Below are positions 1-9,388 of a stretch of 64,000 nucleotides of DNA, piece after piece. Both the position numbers and the translations under genes were made by a program. The notes under the pieces were generated by a model. It ran no database searches. It saw only the letters and a list, made by a program, of their open reading frames with translations, and was not told the origin of the DNA. Source of the stretch: Hartmannibacter diazotrophicus (GTDB lineage Bacteria; Pseudomonadota; Alphaproteobacteria; Rhizobiales; Pleomorphomonadaceae); contig NZ_LT960614.1 in the NCBI RefSeq assembly GCF_900231165.1, forward strand, positions 4,914,001 to 4,978,000. The letters are read 5' to 3'. Each line of letters opens with the position of its first letter. Position 1 is the first letter of the stretch.

Positions 1-107
1 CCAACGAGATCATGGTGGCGATCGCGGTCACGACCGGCGGACGCCCGCTGCCTCGGGTCGGCGGGTTGACGGTAGACGAGATCAAGGGCGAGGACGGATT
101 GCGGTGA
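1..107 (+). CDS. C-terminal fragment of an unidentified protein
   Basis: An open frame enters from the left edge (codons in frame from base 3) and stops at a TGA that overlaps the GTG start of the MarR gene (GTGA). The visible tail of 34 residues ends in VDEIKGEDGLR. I do not recognise the family. The overlap implies co-transcription and translational coupling with the MarR regulator, so this may be the last gene of the pathway the regulator controls. Too little is visible to assign a function. Confidence 0.5.
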   Translation, partial: NEIMVAIAVTTGGRPLPRVGGLTVDEIKGEDGLR

Positions 108-553
108 AACCGGACAGGCCCTCGGGCGCAACGGCGCAGCAGCGCCCCTATGTCCTCGACGAGCAGGTCGGCTTCGTGCTGCGGCAGGTCAGCCAGCGGC
201 ATGCGACGATCTTCGCGAACCGCATCGGCTGCGACGTGACGCCGACGCAGTGGGCCGCGCTGTCGAAACTCGCCGAGGTCGGGCCGACGTCGCAGAACCG
301 GCTCGGCCGGCTGACCGCCATGGACGTGGCAACGATCAAGGGGGTCATAGACCGGCTGATCGCCCGCGGTTTCGTGACGACCGAAACGGATCCCGAGGAC
401 GCCCGCCGCCGCCTGCTGACGCTGAGCGAGGGCGGCAGGGCGCTGGTCCAAAGCCACATCGCCGATGCCTTCGCGATCAGCGAGGAAACCGTGGCCCCCC
501 TCGACGAAGCGGACCGGGCCGAGTTCATCCGGCTGCTGGCGAAACTGCGCTAG
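104..553 (+). CDS. MarR-family transcriptional regulator
   Basis: The 149-residue protein has the usual MarR length and layout: an N-terminal dimerisation helix, a winged helix-turn-helix in the middle (near TSQNRLGRLTAMDVATIKGV, followed by the wing around ETDPEDARRRLLTLSEGG) and a C-terminal dimerisation helix. The DxxDxRRRLLxLT-like wing is typical of the family. MarR proteins are dimeric, ligand-responsive repressors, often of aromatic-compound or detoxification genes. The GTG start overlaps the stop of the upstream gene, so the two are probably one transcript. The ligand is unknown. The gene is convergent with gcdH, with 20 bases between the stops. Confidence 0.85.
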   Translation: MKPDRPSGATAQQRPYVLDEQVGFVLRQVSQRHATIFANRIGCDVTPTQWAALSKLAEVGPTSQNRLGRLTAMDVATIKGVIDRLIARGFVTTETDPEDARRRLLTLSEGGRALVQSHIADAFAISEETVAPLDEADRAEFIRLLAKLR

Positions 554-573
554 AATTAGCTCTGCGTTCGCAC

Positions 574-1761
574 TCAGAAGAACGCCTGCAACCCGGTCTG
601 CGCGCGGCCGAGCACGAGCGCATGGATGTCGTGCGTGCCCTCGTAGGTGTTCACCGTCTCCAGGTTCTGGGCGTGACGCATGACGTGATATTCGATCTGG
701 ATGCCGTTGCCGCCGTGCATGTCGCGCGCCATGCGGGCGATATCGAGCGCCTTGCCGCAGTTGTTGCGCTTGACGATCGAGACCATCTCCGGCGTCATCC
801 GGTGCTCGTCCATCAGCCGGCCAACCCGCAGCGAAGCCTGAAGGCCGAGCGCGATCTCCGTCTGCATGTCGGCGAGCTTCTTCTGGAAGAGCTGCGTCTG
901 GGCCAGCGGTTTGCCGAACTGCTTGCGGTCGAGGCCGTATTGCCGGGCGCGGTGCCAGCAGTCTTCCGCCGCCCCCATCACGCCCCATGAAATGCCGTAG
1001 CGGGCACGGTTGAGGCAGCCGAAGGGGCCCTTGAGGCCGGAAACGCCCGGCAGCAGCGCGTCCTCGCCGACTTCCACGCCATCCATGACGATCTCGCCGG
1101 TGATCGAGGCGCGCAGCGAGAGCTTGCCGCCGATCTTCGGCGCCGAAAGACCCTTCATGCCCTTTTCCAGCACGAAGCCGCGAATCTCGTTGTCATGCGC
1201 GGCGGACTTCGCCCAGACGACGAAGACGTCGGCGATCGGCGCATTGGAGATCCACATTTTTGAGCCGCGCAGACGGTAGCCGCCGGAGATCTTTTCGACG
1301 CGCGTCGTCATGCCCGCCGGATCGGAGCCCGCGTCCGACTCGGTCAGGCCGAAGCAGCCGATGAGCTCGCCCGAGACGAGGCCGGGCAGGAATTTCGCCT
1401 TCTGCTCCTCCGAGCCATAGGCATGGATCGGATAGATCACCAGCGAGGACTGCACGCTCATCATCGAGCGATAGCCGCTGTCGACCCGCTCCACCTCGCG
1501 CGCGACGAGGCCGTAGGCGACATAGTTGGCGCCGGCCGCGCCATAAGTCTCCGGCAGCGTCACGCCGAGAAGCCCGGCCTTGCCCATCAGCGGAAAGAGG
1601 CCCGGATCAGTCACCTCGTCGAGATAGGCCTTCTCCACCCGTGGCAGCAGCTCCTCTCTGGCGAAGTCGGCCGCCGCGTCGCGGATCATCCGCTCGTCTT
1701 CGGCAAGCTGATCGTTCAGGAGAAAGGGATCGTCCCAGGCAAAGGCGGCCTTGTCGCTCAT
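574..1761 (-). CDS. gcdH: Glutaryl-CoA dehydrogenase
   Basis: The 395-residue acyl-CoA dehydrogenase should oxidise and decarboxylate glutaryl-CoA to crotonyl-CoA in lysine, tryptophan and glutarate breakdown, passing electrons to ETF. It has the acyl-CoA dehydrogenase N-terminal, middle ([17 protein letters not shown]) and C-terminal domains. The motif [15 protein letters not shown] near residue 374 carries the Glu that is the catalytic base in glutaryl-CoA dehydrogenases, and the [12 protein letters not shown] segment is also typical. I chose the ATG that gives [12 protein letters not shown], preceded by a GAGG ribosome site. The open frame continues upstream but overlaps actR. It lies about 100 bases downstream of actR on the same strand. 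Confidence 0.93.
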   Translation of the reverse strand: MSDKAAFAWDDPFLLNDQLAEDERMIRDAAADFAREELLPRVEKAYLDEVTDPGLFPLMGKAGLLGVTLPETYGAAGANYVAYGLVAREVERVDSGYRSMMSVQSSLVIYPIHAYGSEEQKAKFLPGLVSGELIGCFGLTESDAGSDPAGMTTRVEKISGGYRLRGSKMWISNAPIADVFVVWAKSAAHDNEIRGFVLEKGMKGLSAPKIGGKLSLRASITGEIVMDGVEVGEDALLPGVSGLKGPFGCLNRARYGISWGVMGAAEDCWHRARQYGLDRKQFGKPLAQTQLFQKKLADMQTEIALGLQASLRVGRLMDEHRMTPEMVSIVKRNNCGKALDIARMARDMHGGNGIQIEYHVMRHAQNLETVNTYEGTHDIHALVLGRAQTGLQAFF

Positions 1762-1859
1762 TGTTATGACCTCGTGTCTTGACGACCTGCCTTTAGACCA
1801 TCCCACGCGGGGAGAAAAGCCGGCCCAACGACGGAGGCTGCCGGCCGTCTCCGGTCCCG

Positions 1860-2393
1860 TCAGGTGACCCGCCGCTTTTCCAGCTTGCGGGCAAGGGTGC
1901 GCCGGTGCATGCCGAGCCGGCGGGCGGTCTCCGAAATGTTGAAACCGGTCTCGACCAGCGTCTCGTGGATCCGCTCCCATTCGAGATTCTTCAAGGACGT
2001 CGGCCGCTCCGTCAGCTTGACCGCCTCGTCGCCGTCCGCCCGCGCGAAGGCCGCCTCGATGTCGTCGGTGTTGGCGGGCTTGGCGAGATAATGGCAGGCG
2101 CCAAGCTTGATCGCCTCGACCGCCGTGGCGATGGAGGCAAAGCCGGTCAGCACCACGATGCGCATGTCCTCGTCCTGCTGATGCAGCAGCTTCACGCATT
2201 TGAGGCCGGAATCGCCGGCAAGCTTCAGGTCCACGACCGCGAAGCCGGGCGTTTCCTGCTTCAGGGCCGCAACCGCCTCATCGAGCGTATGGCTCACCCG
2301 GACATGATAGTTGCGCCGCTCGAAGGAGCGCTGCAGCGTGCGGGCAAAGGCCACGTCGTCCTCGACGATCAGAAGGGTTCGCTCCTCAGTCAT
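1860..2393 (-). CDS. actR: Redox response regulator ActR/RegA
   Basis: The 177-residue protein has a receiver domain with the acidic pocket (E11, D12, D13), phosphoacceptor D55 in [12 protein letters not shown]83 and K105, then a short linker and a Fis-type helix-turn-helix ending in [20 protein letters not shown]. That recognition helix is the hallmark of the RegA/PrrA/ActR group, global regulators of respiration, carbon and nitrogen metabolism in alphaproteobacteria. The start overlaps the 3' end of actS by 8 bases, so the two are translationally coupled. The position next to a terminal oxidase operon agrees with a role in redox control. Confidence 0.95.
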   Translation of the reverse strand: MTEERTLLIVEDDVAFARTLQRSFERRNYHVRVSHTLDEAVAALKQETPGFAVVDLKLAGDSGLKCVKLLHQQDEDMRIVVLTGFASIATAVEAIKLGACHYLAKPANTDDIEAAFARADGDEAVKLTERPTSLKNLEWERIHETLVETGFNISETARRLGMHRRTLARKLEKRRVT

Positions 2394-3807
2394 CCCTGTC
2401 TCCCGGATCCTGCGCTTGCGGATTGCCGTCGCCAGGTTCCGCGTCGTCCGGATCCCCGTCCCCTGGCGCGAAGGCCGCGAGCGGCAGGGCGATCTCCACC
2501 AGCGCTCCGCCTTCGGGCAGATTGCGTGCCGTGAACGAGCCTCCGAGCTTGCGCGCGACGTTGGTCACGAGAAAGAGCCCGAGCCCGCCGCCCGGCCGCC
2601 CCTTGGTCGACCGGTAGGGTTTGCCGACGTCATCGAGAATGTCCTCCGCAAAGCCGGGCCCGCGATCACGCACGGAAATCACCAGCTGGTTGCCGCGTCT
2701 CGATATCACGACGCCGACCCACTGCGGCGACACGTCGGCGGCATTGTCCAGTATGTTGAACACGACCTGCTTGAGGGCCGTGTCCGCGACGATCGGCACG
2801 TCGTCGCCGAAGAGATTGGCATAGTCGAGATAGACTTGCGACCGCCCCGCATGCCATTCGACGACGACATTGTCCAGAAACGCATTGACGCTGGAGCGCA
2901 CGGTTCCCTCGCCGCGCGCCTCGCCGGCCGACAGGAGGATGCCGGAGACGATCGCCTTGCAGCGGGCGACCTGCGCCTGCATCTCGTCGATCTCCTCGGC
3001 CAGCAGGTCGTCGTTGCCAAGCTGCGGCATGCGCTGCCAGTCGTTGAGGATGACCGAGAGGGTGGCAAGCGGCGTTCCCAGTTCATGGGCCGCGCCCGAG
3101 GCGAGAAGCCCCATGCGGATGATGTGGTCTTCCTGGATCGCCTGCTCGTGCAGCTTGGAAAGCCGCGCGTCGCGGGCGCGCAGATTGGCGTTGATGCGGG
3201 AAATGAAGACGACCAGAAGCACAGCGATGAGCAGGAAGGAGAGGAAGCGCCCGTGCTGGTGCAGGTTGATCATGTCGCCCTGCACCTCCGGCAACAACAG
3301 AGGGCGGTGCAGTTCGGTGAGAACCAGATAGCAGCCCGAGGTCAGGAGGACGAGCACCCAGCACCAGCGCACGTCGAAGAGGATGGTCCCGAGAATGACC
3401 TGCAGCAGGTAGAGCGAGACGAAGGGGTTGGTCGCCCCGCCGCTGAGATAGAGCAGCATGGTCAACGCGGTGACATCGAGCAGCAGTTCGACGAAGAGCT
3501 TGGGCTTGGTTACCACCTCCTGGCTGCGATAGCGCAGGAGAGCCGCCAGATTGCAGGCGACGATGAACAGGATGACGCCGGCCATCGGCATCAATGGCAG
3601 CGCGATGCCGAAGCCGAAGTGAACCGCCAGGATCGTCATCACCTGTCCGACAACGGCGAGCCAGCGCAACTGGATCAGGAAGAGCAGGTTTTGCCGGTCC
3701 GAGGAGACCAGCACCCGGCTGTCCGACGAAACTTCGGCACCGGCCGCGGCCATAGGCAGATCGAAATCGGATGAACGTCCTGCGGGGCCGGGATTGTCTG
3801 GGTGCAT
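2386..3807 (-). CDS. actS: Redox sensor histidine kinase ActS/RegB
   Basis: The 473-residue membrane kinase has about six N-terminal membrane spans (roughly residues 45-205). The quinone-linked heptapeptide GGATNPF of RegB proteins is at 123-129. The dimerisation/phosphoacceptor helix AAHELGTPLATL has His241, the redox-box cysteine is Cys283 (QVARCKAIVSG), and a HATPase domain carries NAADVS, DRGPGF and GGLGLFL. In RegB the heptapeptide and cysteine tie kinase activity to the quinone pool and redox state. An acidic, Pro-rich C-terminal tail follows the ATPase domain. The N-terminal 40 residues lack features, so a start slightly further in is possible. It is coupled to actR downstream and follows surf1. 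Confidence 0.95.
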   Translation of the reverse strand: MHPDNPGPAGRSSDFDLPMAAAGAEVSSDSRVLVSSDRQNLLFLIQLRWLAVVGQVMTILAVHFGFGIALPLMPMAGVILFIVACNLAALLRYRSQEVVTKPKLFVELLLDVTALTMLLYLSGGATNPFVSLYLLQVILGTILFDVRWCWVLVLLTSGCYLVLTELHRPLLLPEVQGDMINLHQHGRFLSFLLIAVLLVVFISRINANLRARDARLSKLHEQAIQEDHIIRMGLLASGAAHELGTPLATLSVILNDWQRMPQLGNDDLLAEEIDEMQAQVARCKAIVSGILLSAGEARGEGTVRSSVNAFLDNVVVEWHAGRSQVYLDYANLFGDDVPIVADTALKQVVFNILDNAADVSPQWVGVVISRRGNQLVISVRDRGPGFAEDILDDVGKPYRSTKGRPGGGLGLFLVTNVARKLGGSFTARNLPEGGALVEIALPLAAFAPGDGDPDDAEPGDGNPQAQDPGDRDD

Positions 3808-3866
3808 CGGACCTTGTCTGGCGATGGGACTGCGCGGCGCGATCAGGTGCCTTGCCGCGACGTTCG

Positions 3867-4619
3867 TCAGTCGCGCTCCTTGCCCAAGCCATATACTGTT
3901 CCGGCCGCCACCATCAAGGCAAGGCCGTACCAGGTGATCGCGTAGGTGAGATGGTTGTTGGCGAAGGTCACCCGCGTCAGACCGGCGATCGGCCTGCTGC
4001 TGCCGTCGGCGATCGCGCCGGCTGCGGCGTCCTGGTCGACGAAGTAGGGGGCGACGGCGCCCAGCGCATCGAGCCCCTTCGCCGAGGCGATCGCGGCGAC
4101 ATCGCGCGAATACCAGCGGTCGGCCCCCGGGTCGTTGTCGCGCAGAAAGCCGCCGCCCGGTTCACTGATCCTGAGAAGACCCGTGACAGTGACGGGTCCA
4201 CCGTCTTCGGCCGCCGTCCAGCCCTTGCCGCTCAGCTGATCATCGGCAACGAAACCGCGATTGATCAGGACGACCGTACCGTCGTTACGCTTCAGCGGGG
4301 TCAGCACCCAGCGCCCGGAGCCGAAGTCGGTCACGGCCTTCACCAGCGTGTCCTTGCCGGAAAGGTAGGTCCCCGAGAGGGTGACGTGACGGTATTCGGA
4401 TGTGGCCGCATCGATGGAGGGCCATGCCGCGGTGCCGGGCGCTTCGACCGGATCGGCATGAATGCGCGATTCCACGCGGGCGATGAGATCGAGTTTCCAC
4501 GCGCGGCGCTCGACCTGCCATGTGCCGAGCGCAAGGAGAACGAGAACAAGAACAGCGGTCCCCGCGACGAAAAGAATGCGCCTGGAGCGGGCCTTTCCGG
4601 CCGGCATGGGATTTGTCAT
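3867..4619 (-). CDS. surf1: SURF1-family oxidase assembly factor
   Basis: The 250-residue protein has the SURF1 layout: an N-terminal membrane anchor (about residues 13-30) followed by the signature GTWQVERRAWKLDLIARVE, a long periplasmic domain and a C-terminal membrane span ending YAITWYGLALMVAAGTVY. SURF1 proteins take part in heme a delivery to subunit I of heme-copper oxidases. I chose the ATG giving MTNPMPAGKARS, which has a GGAAAG ribosome site. Upstream in-frame codons belong to the region between the genes. It sits directly after cyoD, which suggests a dedicated role for this quinol oxidase, as with Surf1q of Paracoccus denitrificans. Confidence 0.9.
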   Translation of the reverse strand: MTNPMPAGKARSRRILFVAGTAVLVLVLLALGTWQVERRAWKLDLIARVESRIHADPVEAPGTAAWPSIDAATSEYRHVTLSGTYLSGKDTLVKAVTDFGSGRWVLTPLKRNDGTVVLINRGFVADDQLSGKGWTAAEDGGPVTVTGLLRISEPGGGFLRDNDPGADRWYSRDVAAIASAKGLDALGAVAPYFVDQDAAAGAIADGSSRPIAGLTRVTFANNHLTYAITWYGLALMVAAGTVYGLGKERD

Positions 4620-4717
4620 CGCCGTCTTTCCTGTTCCTGCCCTCCCCCGAAGGTCATCGTTCGCGGTCGCGAGAAATTCGGTGTCGGCGCGAGCCTGCCG
4701 CGCCGACGTCTGCCTCA

Positions 4718-5116
4718 TCAGCCGATGCCGTCCTGCAAGGGCATCATGCCCGGCATCATGTTGGTGTTGAGGTGATACATGACCCAGAAGGACCCGGAGA
4801 GCGTGATCAGCACCAGGATGCAGGTGAAGATCAGCGCCAGCATGGTCCAGCCGCCCTCGGAGCGGGTGTTCATATGCAGGAAGAACACCATGTGCACGAC
4901 GATCTGGATGATGCCGAAGCCGAGCACCAGGAAGGCGGTCGCCGTCGGGTTGTCGATGACATGGCCCATGACCAGCCAGAAGGGGATTGCCGTCAGGATC
5001 GCCGACAGGACGAAGCCGGTGACATAGCCGGAGAAGCTGCCGTGATCGGCGCCGCCCTCGCCATGGGCATCGTGATGGTGGCCGCCGTGATCGGCCGTTT
5101 CAGCATGAGAAGACAT
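4718..5116 (-). CDS. cyoD: Quinol oxidase subunit IV
   Basis: The 132-residue small membrane protein has a His-rich cytoplasmic N-terminus followed by three predicted membrane spans. The last loop contains the family motif HMVFFLHMNTRSEGGW. Subunit IV supports assembly of the CuB site in cytochrome bo-type oxidases. Its ATG overlaps the stop of cyoC (ATGA), so the four subunit genes form one coupled unit. It is slightly longer than the E. coli protein because of the N-terminal His/Gly-rich stretch and a Met-rich C-terminus (NMMPGMMPLQ). Confidence 0.93.
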   Translation of the reverse strand: MSSHAETADHGGHHHDAHGEGGADHGSFSGYVTGFVLSAILTAIPFWLVMGHVIDNPTATAFLVLGFGIIQIVVHMVFFLHMNTRSEGGWTMLALIFTCILVLITLSGSFWVMYHLNTNMMPGMMPLQDGIG

Positions 5117-5751
5117 CAGAGCACCGCCATCAGGTAGACGAAGGAGAAGACGCCAATCCAGATGACGTCGAGGAAGTGCCAGAACAGCGAAAGGCACATC
5201 AGCCGCCGCTTGTTCTCCGGGATGAGGCCCTTGTTGACCACCTGCACCATCAGCACGCCAAGCCACAGAAGGCCGACGGAGACATGCAGGCCGTGGGTGC
5301 CGACGAGCGCGAAGAAGGAGGACAGGAACGCGCTGTGCCAGGGGCCGTAGCCCTCGGTGATCAGCTCGCCGAACTCCTTCAGTTCCAGCCCGACGAAGGC
5401 AAGGCCGAAACAGGCGGTGATCGCCAGCCACACCAGCGTCATCTCCTGCCGGCCCTTCTCCATCTCCAGCATGGCGAAGCCATAGGTGATGGAGGAAAAC
5501 AGCAGCATCGACGTGTTGAGCGCGACGAGCGAGAGGTCGAAGAGTTCCTTCGGCCCCGGCCCGCCGGCCGTGGCGTGGCCCAGCACGCCGTAAGCGGCGA
5601 AAAGGCAGGCGAAGATGAGACAGTCGCTCATCAGGTAGATCCAGAAGCCCAGCATGGTGCTGGAGGGCGCGTGGATCTCCTCGGTGCGGTAGAAGACGTC
5701 GCGGGACGGAGCCTCGACGGCCTGGGATTGCATCGACATCTCGGTCCTCAT
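5116..5751 (-). CDS. cyoC: Quinol oxidase subunit III
   Basis: The 211-residue protein has five predicted membrane helices and matches cytochrome o oxidase subunit III along its length ([21 protein letters not shown] at the start of the first helix, [16 protein letters not shown] in the fourth). It belongs to the heme-copper oxidase subunit III family, which stabilises subunit I and the proton-uptake path. The ATG at 5751 overlaps the cyoB stop as ATGA. An internal ATG 12 bases downstream (MSMQSQ) is an alternative start. Its own stop overlaps the cyoD start in the same way. Confidence 0.94.
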   Translation of the reverse strand: MRTEMSMQSQAVEAPSRDVFYRTEEIHAPSSTMLGFWIYLMSDCLIFACLFAAYGVLGHATAGGPGPKELFDLSLVALNTSMLLFSSITYGFAMLEMEKGRQEMTLVWLAITACFGLAFVGLELKEFGELITEGYGPWHSAFLSSFFALVGTHGLHVSVGLLWLGVLMVQVVNKGLIPENKRRLMCLSLFWHFLDVIWIGVFSFVYLMAVL

Positions 5752-7751
5752 GCCTGCGACGCCAGCAGCCGGCTGCGGTCTGCTTCCGTCTCGGAGACGG
5801 ACCGGGCGTCGATGTAATAGTCGCGTGCGTAGTTGAAGGTGTGGCCGATGGCGACGACCAGGATTCCGGCGAAGCCGAGGGCTGCGAGCCACCAGATATG
5901 CCAGATCATGGCGAAGCCGAAGACGACGGCGAGACCGGCGAGAATGGCGCCCGTGCCCGTGTTCTTGGGCATGTGGATCGGGATGAACCCCTCGGTCGGG
6001 CGGACATAGCCACGGGTCTTCATGTCGTACCAGGCGTCATGGTCGTGGACCACCGGCGTGAAGGCGTAGTTGTAGGCCGGCGGCGGCGACGACGTGGACC
6101 ATTCCAGCGTGCGCGCGTCCCACGGATCGCCCGTCACGTCCTTGAGACGCTCGCGGTCGCGGATCGAGACGTAGATCTGCACGAAGAAGCAGGCAATGCC
6201 GATTGCGATCAGCAGGGCGCCGAAGGCGGCGAGCACGAACCAGATCTGCAGCGAGGCATCGTCGAAGTGGTTCATGCGGCGGGTGACGCCCATCAGGCCC
6301 AACACATAGAGCGGCATGAAGGCGAAGTAGAAGCCAACCACCCAGAACCAGAAGGAGAGCTTGCCCCAGTGGGGATCGAGCTTGAAGCCGAAGGCCTTCG
6401 GGAACCAGTAGGAAATGCCGGCGAAGGTGCCGAAGACGACGCCGCCGATGATCACGTTGTGGAAATGCGCGATCAGGAACAGCGAGTTGTGCAGCACGAA
6501 GTCGGCCGGCGGCACCGCCAGCATGACGCCGGTCATGCCGCCGATGACGAAGGTCAGCATGAAGGCGATCGACCACATCATCGGCAGTTCGAAGCGGATG
6601 CGGCCCTTGTACATGGTGAAGAGCCAGTTGAACATCTTCGCGCCCGTCGGGATCGAGATGATCATCGTCGTGATGCCGAAGAAGGAATTGACGCTGGCGC
6701 CCGACCCCATCGTGAAGAAGTGGTGCAGCCAGACGAGATAGGACAGGATCGTGATCACCACGGTCGCGTAGACCATCGAGGCATAGCCGAAGAGGCGCTT
6801 GCCGGAGAAGGTCGCGACGACTTCGGAGAAGACGCCGAAGACAGGCAGCACGAGGATGTAGACCTCCGGATGGCCCCAGATCCAGATGAGGTTCACATAC
6901 ATCATCGGATTGCCGCCGGCATCGTTGGTGAAGAAGTTGGTGCCGATATAGCGGTCGAGCGAGAGCATCGCGAGGACGGCCGTCAGCACCGGGAAGGCGG
7001 CGACGATGAGAATGTTGGTGCACAGCGCCGTCCAGGTGAACACCGGCATCTGCATCAGCTTCATGCCCGGCGCGCGCATCTTGACGATGGTGGCGACCAG
7101 GTTGACGCCCGAAAGCAGCGTGCCGATGCCGGCGATCTGCAGCGCCCAGATGTAATAGTCGACGCCGACGTCGGGGCTGTATTGCAGTTCCGAAAGCGGC
7201 GGATAGGCCAGCCAGCCGGTGCGGGCGAACTCGCCGACGAAGAGCGAGATCATGACCAGCACGGCGCCGGCCGCCGTCATCCAGAAGCTGAAGTTGTTGA
7301 GGAAGGGGAAGGAGACGTCGCGCGCGCCGATCTGCAGCGGCACCACGAAGTTCATCAGGCCGGTGACGAAGGGCATCGCGGCGAAGAAGATCATGATCAC
7401 GCCATGGGCGGTGAAGACCTGATCGTAGTGATGCGGCGGCAGGTAGCCGGCCGAACCGCCGAAGGCGATCGCCTGCTGCAGGCGCATCATGATTGCGTCG
7501 GAAAAGCCGCGCACGAACATGATGAGACCGAGCACCATATACATGACGCCGATCTTCTTGTGATCGACGCTGGTCACCCAGTTGGTCCAGAACGGCCCCC
7601 AGAGGCGGAAATAGGTCATGGCGCCGAGCACCGCCAAGCCGCCGAGGGCGACGACGATGAAGGTCACGACCAGGATCGGCTCGTGGTAGGGGATGGAGTC
7701 GAGGGTGAGCCGTCCGAAGATCGGGCTCCAGGGTTCGGATGTCGCAGTCAT
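5748..7751 (-). CDS. cyoB: Quinol oxidase subunit I
   Basis: The 667-residue subunit I is the catalytic core, with about 15 membrane spans. Residues align with E. coli CyoB at a constant offset of +10. The quinone-site residues are R81, D85, H108 and Q111 (RGFSD, HHYDQ). The low-spin heme ligand is H116. H294, E296 and Y298 of [10 protein letters not shown] give a CuB ligand, the proton-path Glu and the cross-linked Tyr. The HH pair in WLHHFFTMG and [11 protein letters not shown] supply the other ligands. The intact quinone-site residues argue for a ubiquinol rather than a cytochrome c oxidase. Whether the high-spin heme is o or a cannot be read from sequence. Confidence 0.97.
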   Translation of the reverse strand: MTATSEPWSPIFGRLTLDSIPYHEPILVVTFIVVALGGLAVLGAMTYFRLWGPFWTNWVTSVDHKKIGVMYMVLGLIMFVRGFSDAIMMRLQQAIAFGGSAGYLPPHHYDQVFTAHGVIMIFFAAMPFVTGLMNFVVPLQIGARDVSFPFLNNFSFWMTAAGAVLVMISLFVGEFARTGWLAYPPLSELQYSPDVGVDYYIWALQIAGIGTLLSGVNLVATIVKMRAPGMKLMQMPVFTWTALCTNILIVAAFPVLTAVLAMLSLDRYIGTNFFTNDAGGNPMMYVNLIWIWGHPEVYILVLPVFGVFSEVVATFSGKRLFGYASMVYATVVITILSYLVWLHHFFTMGSGASVNSFFGITTMIISIPTGAKMFNWLFTMYKGRIRFELPMMWSIAFMLTFVIGGMTGVMLAVPPADFVLHNSLFLIAHFHNVIIGGVVFGTFAGISYWFPKAFGFKLDPHWGKLSFWFWVVGFYFAFMPLYVLGLMGVTRRMNHFDDASLQIWFVLAAFGALLIAIGIACFFVQIYVSIRDRERLKDVTGDPWDARTLEWSTSSPPPAYNYAFTPVVHDHDAWYDMKTRGYVRPTEGFIPIHMPKNTGTGAILAGLAVVFGFAMIWHIWWLAALGFAGILVVAIGHTFNYARDYYIDARSVSETEADRSRLLASQA

Positions 7752-7873
7752 CGCGTCACTCTTTGGGTTCGCTCGGGTCGGGCGCCGCCCTGCTCGCTGG
7801 CGTCGCTCCTTGAAGGCTCAGTCTGCCGCCGCCGCGGCAACGCGTGACGGCGGGTCAAGGCGTCAGGATCCGC

Positions 7874-8875
7874 TCATTGCTTCGTCGCCGGGGCAAGGCT
7901 CATCGGCAGTGCCGCCGCCGCGACGCGCTGCTCGCCCGGCAGGCAGATCTGGCCGGCATCGGACGTGGCTTCGCCGTGGCCCTGATGGTTCATCATCTGG
8001 TCCATGCAGGTCTTGCCCTCCTCCACGCACATGTTGAGGATCGCGTGATAGAGGCCCGGGTCGACGGTGCCGTAGTGATGCACCGGCTCCTTCTCGCTCG
8101 GCTTGGCAAGCGCCAGGAATTCGGGCCGCCCGAGCGCGTCGCCGGACGACTTCACGGTCTTCACCCAGGCGTCGAAGCCGGTCTTGTCTAACCCGTGAAA
8201 GGCAAAGCGCATGTCGGAGAAGCCGGCGCCGGAATAGTTGGCCGAAAAGCCCTCGTAGGTGCCGGGCTTGTTGATCACCGCATGCAGCTTCGTCTCCATG
8301 CCGGCCATGGAGTAGATCTGGCCTGCCAGCGCCGGAACGTAGAAGGAGTTCATGACGCCGTCGGAGGTGATCTTGAAATTGATCGGCACGTCCACCGGGG
8401 CGGCCATCTCGTTCACCGAGGCGATGCCATAGTCCGGGTAGATGAAGAGCCATTTCCAGTCGAGCGAGACGACCTCGACGGTGAGCGGCTTGACCGCCGG
8501 GTCCACCGGCTTGCCCTCGGAGATGCGGTCGAGCGGCCGGTAGGGATCGAGCATGTGGGTGCTCACCCAGGTCACCGCGCCGAGCGCGATGATGATGGCG
8601 AGCGGCGCCGCCCAGATCACGACTTCCAGACGCGTGGAATGGTGCCACTCGGGCGCATAGTCCGCCTTGTTGGCCTCGCGGTACTTCCAGGCGAAGAAGA
8701 CCGTCAGCGCCATCACCGGCAGGATGATCAGCAGCATCAGCACGGTGGAAAGGACGATCAGGTCCCGCTGCTGCACGGCGATGTCGCCAGAGGGGTTCAT
8801 CACCACCATGTTGCAGCCGGACAGAACGAGGAGCATCGGTACCGCGAGGGCGCCGCGTCGGAATTTCCGAAACAT
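7874..8875 (-). CDS. cyoA: Quinol oxidase subunit II (lipoprotein)
   Basis: Subunit II is about 333 residues, with a lipoprotein signal (MFRKFRRGALAVPMLLVLSG then the lipobox Cys), two membrane helices and a periplasmic cupredoxin domain (SLDWKWLFIYPDYGIASVNE, DGVMNSFYVPALAGQIYSM). The CuA ligand set of cytochrome c oxidases is absent, as expected for a quinol oxidase. The start is uncertain. I took the ATG nearest the basic n-region, but in-frame ATGs at 8893, 8932 and 8959 exist and none has an ideal ribosome site. The 122-base gap to cyoB shows no clear terminator, so cyoABCD is probably one transcript. Confidence 0.92.
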   Translation of the reverse strand: MFRKFRRGALAVPMLLVLSGCNMVVMNPSGDIAVQQRDLIVLSTVLMLLIILPVMALTVFFAWKYREANKADYAPEWHHSTRLEVVIWAAPLAIIIALGAVTWVSTHMLDPYRPLDRISEGKPVDPAVKPLTVEVVSLDWKWLFIYPDYGIASVNEMAAPVDVPINFKITSDGVMNSFYVPALAGQIYSMAGMETKLHAVINKPGTYEGFSANYSGAGFSDMRFAFHGLDKTGFDAWVKTVKSSGDALGRPEFLALAKPSEKEPVHHYGTVDPGLYHAILNMCVEEGKTCMDQMMNHQGHGEATSDAGQICLPGEQRVAAAALPMSLAPATKQ

Positions 8876-9290
8876 CAGGGCAAGCTCGATCATCAGGGTT
8901 ATTGCTATGCGGGAAATATCGTAGGGTCCCATACCCCTCCATTGGGCGATTTGTCCCACTGGTATGCCAACCTTAGTATCCGGGACGTCGACGGTCTTGA
9001 AGATTTAAACGATTGATATGTCGGGTCTTCGGGGATTTTCGATTCATCAGGTCACCTTATTTTCGGTGAATTTTTTCCGATGTCGAAAAATAGTCTTACT
9101 GCTTGAATTTGCTGCGCTGCAACGCAGCAATCCGAGCGGACTCGCGCAGAATCCGCCCCGGAAAAGTTGGCGCCCGGGCCATGCATGCGTCCGAAGATAG
9201 GGCGGATTTCCGGCCTTTCCACAGTTGGAGGCCGAATGCGTCGGCAAAGGCCGCAGTTGTAGCCATGGCATCGCGCGGCCCGGTCGCAAC
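8876..9290. promoter_or_regulatory. Upstream region of the cyo operon
   Basis: This gene-free stretch upstream of cyoA contains an AT-rich part (about 9040-9110) that is unusual for this genome and is the likely promoter region on the minus strand. A perfect 8-bp inverted repeat with a 6-base loop lies at 9108-9129. I found no convincing -35/-10 pair and no clear RegA, FNR or RirA box by eye. Short open frames on both strands here do not look like genes. Confidence 0.4.
9108..9129. repeat. Perfect inverted repeat upstream of cyoA
   Basis: TTGCTGCG and CGCAGCAA flank the 6-base spacer CTGCAA. Centre-to-start distance to cyoA is about 240 bases. It could be an operator or a hairpin in a long 5' leader. 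There is no T-run on either side, so it is not an intrinsic terminator. Confidence 0.5.
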
Positions 9291-9319
9291 AAAAAAAACC
9301 GCGCGAATGATCACGCGGG
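9291..9319 (-). terminator. Intrinsic terminator of the BTLCP peptidase gene
   Basis: Read on the minus strand, a CCGCG/CGCGG stem with a 10-base loop is followed by eight T residues (the A-run at 9291-9298 on the plus strand). It lies 70 bases after the stop of the peptidase gene and separates it from the cyo operon. Confidence 0.65.
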
Positions 9320-9388
9320 ACCGATGCTGCGATGTCTATGGACACTCGTCGGGGGAGATTTGGCGAAACCTTCTGCGGCCTTGCGCGG

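Noticed and set aside
5841-7847. 668-codon open frame on the plus strand opposite cyoB
   Set aside because: It is rich in Asp, His, Arg and Glu with no hydrophobic or domain pattern, the typical antisense shadow of a GC-rich membrane protein gene.
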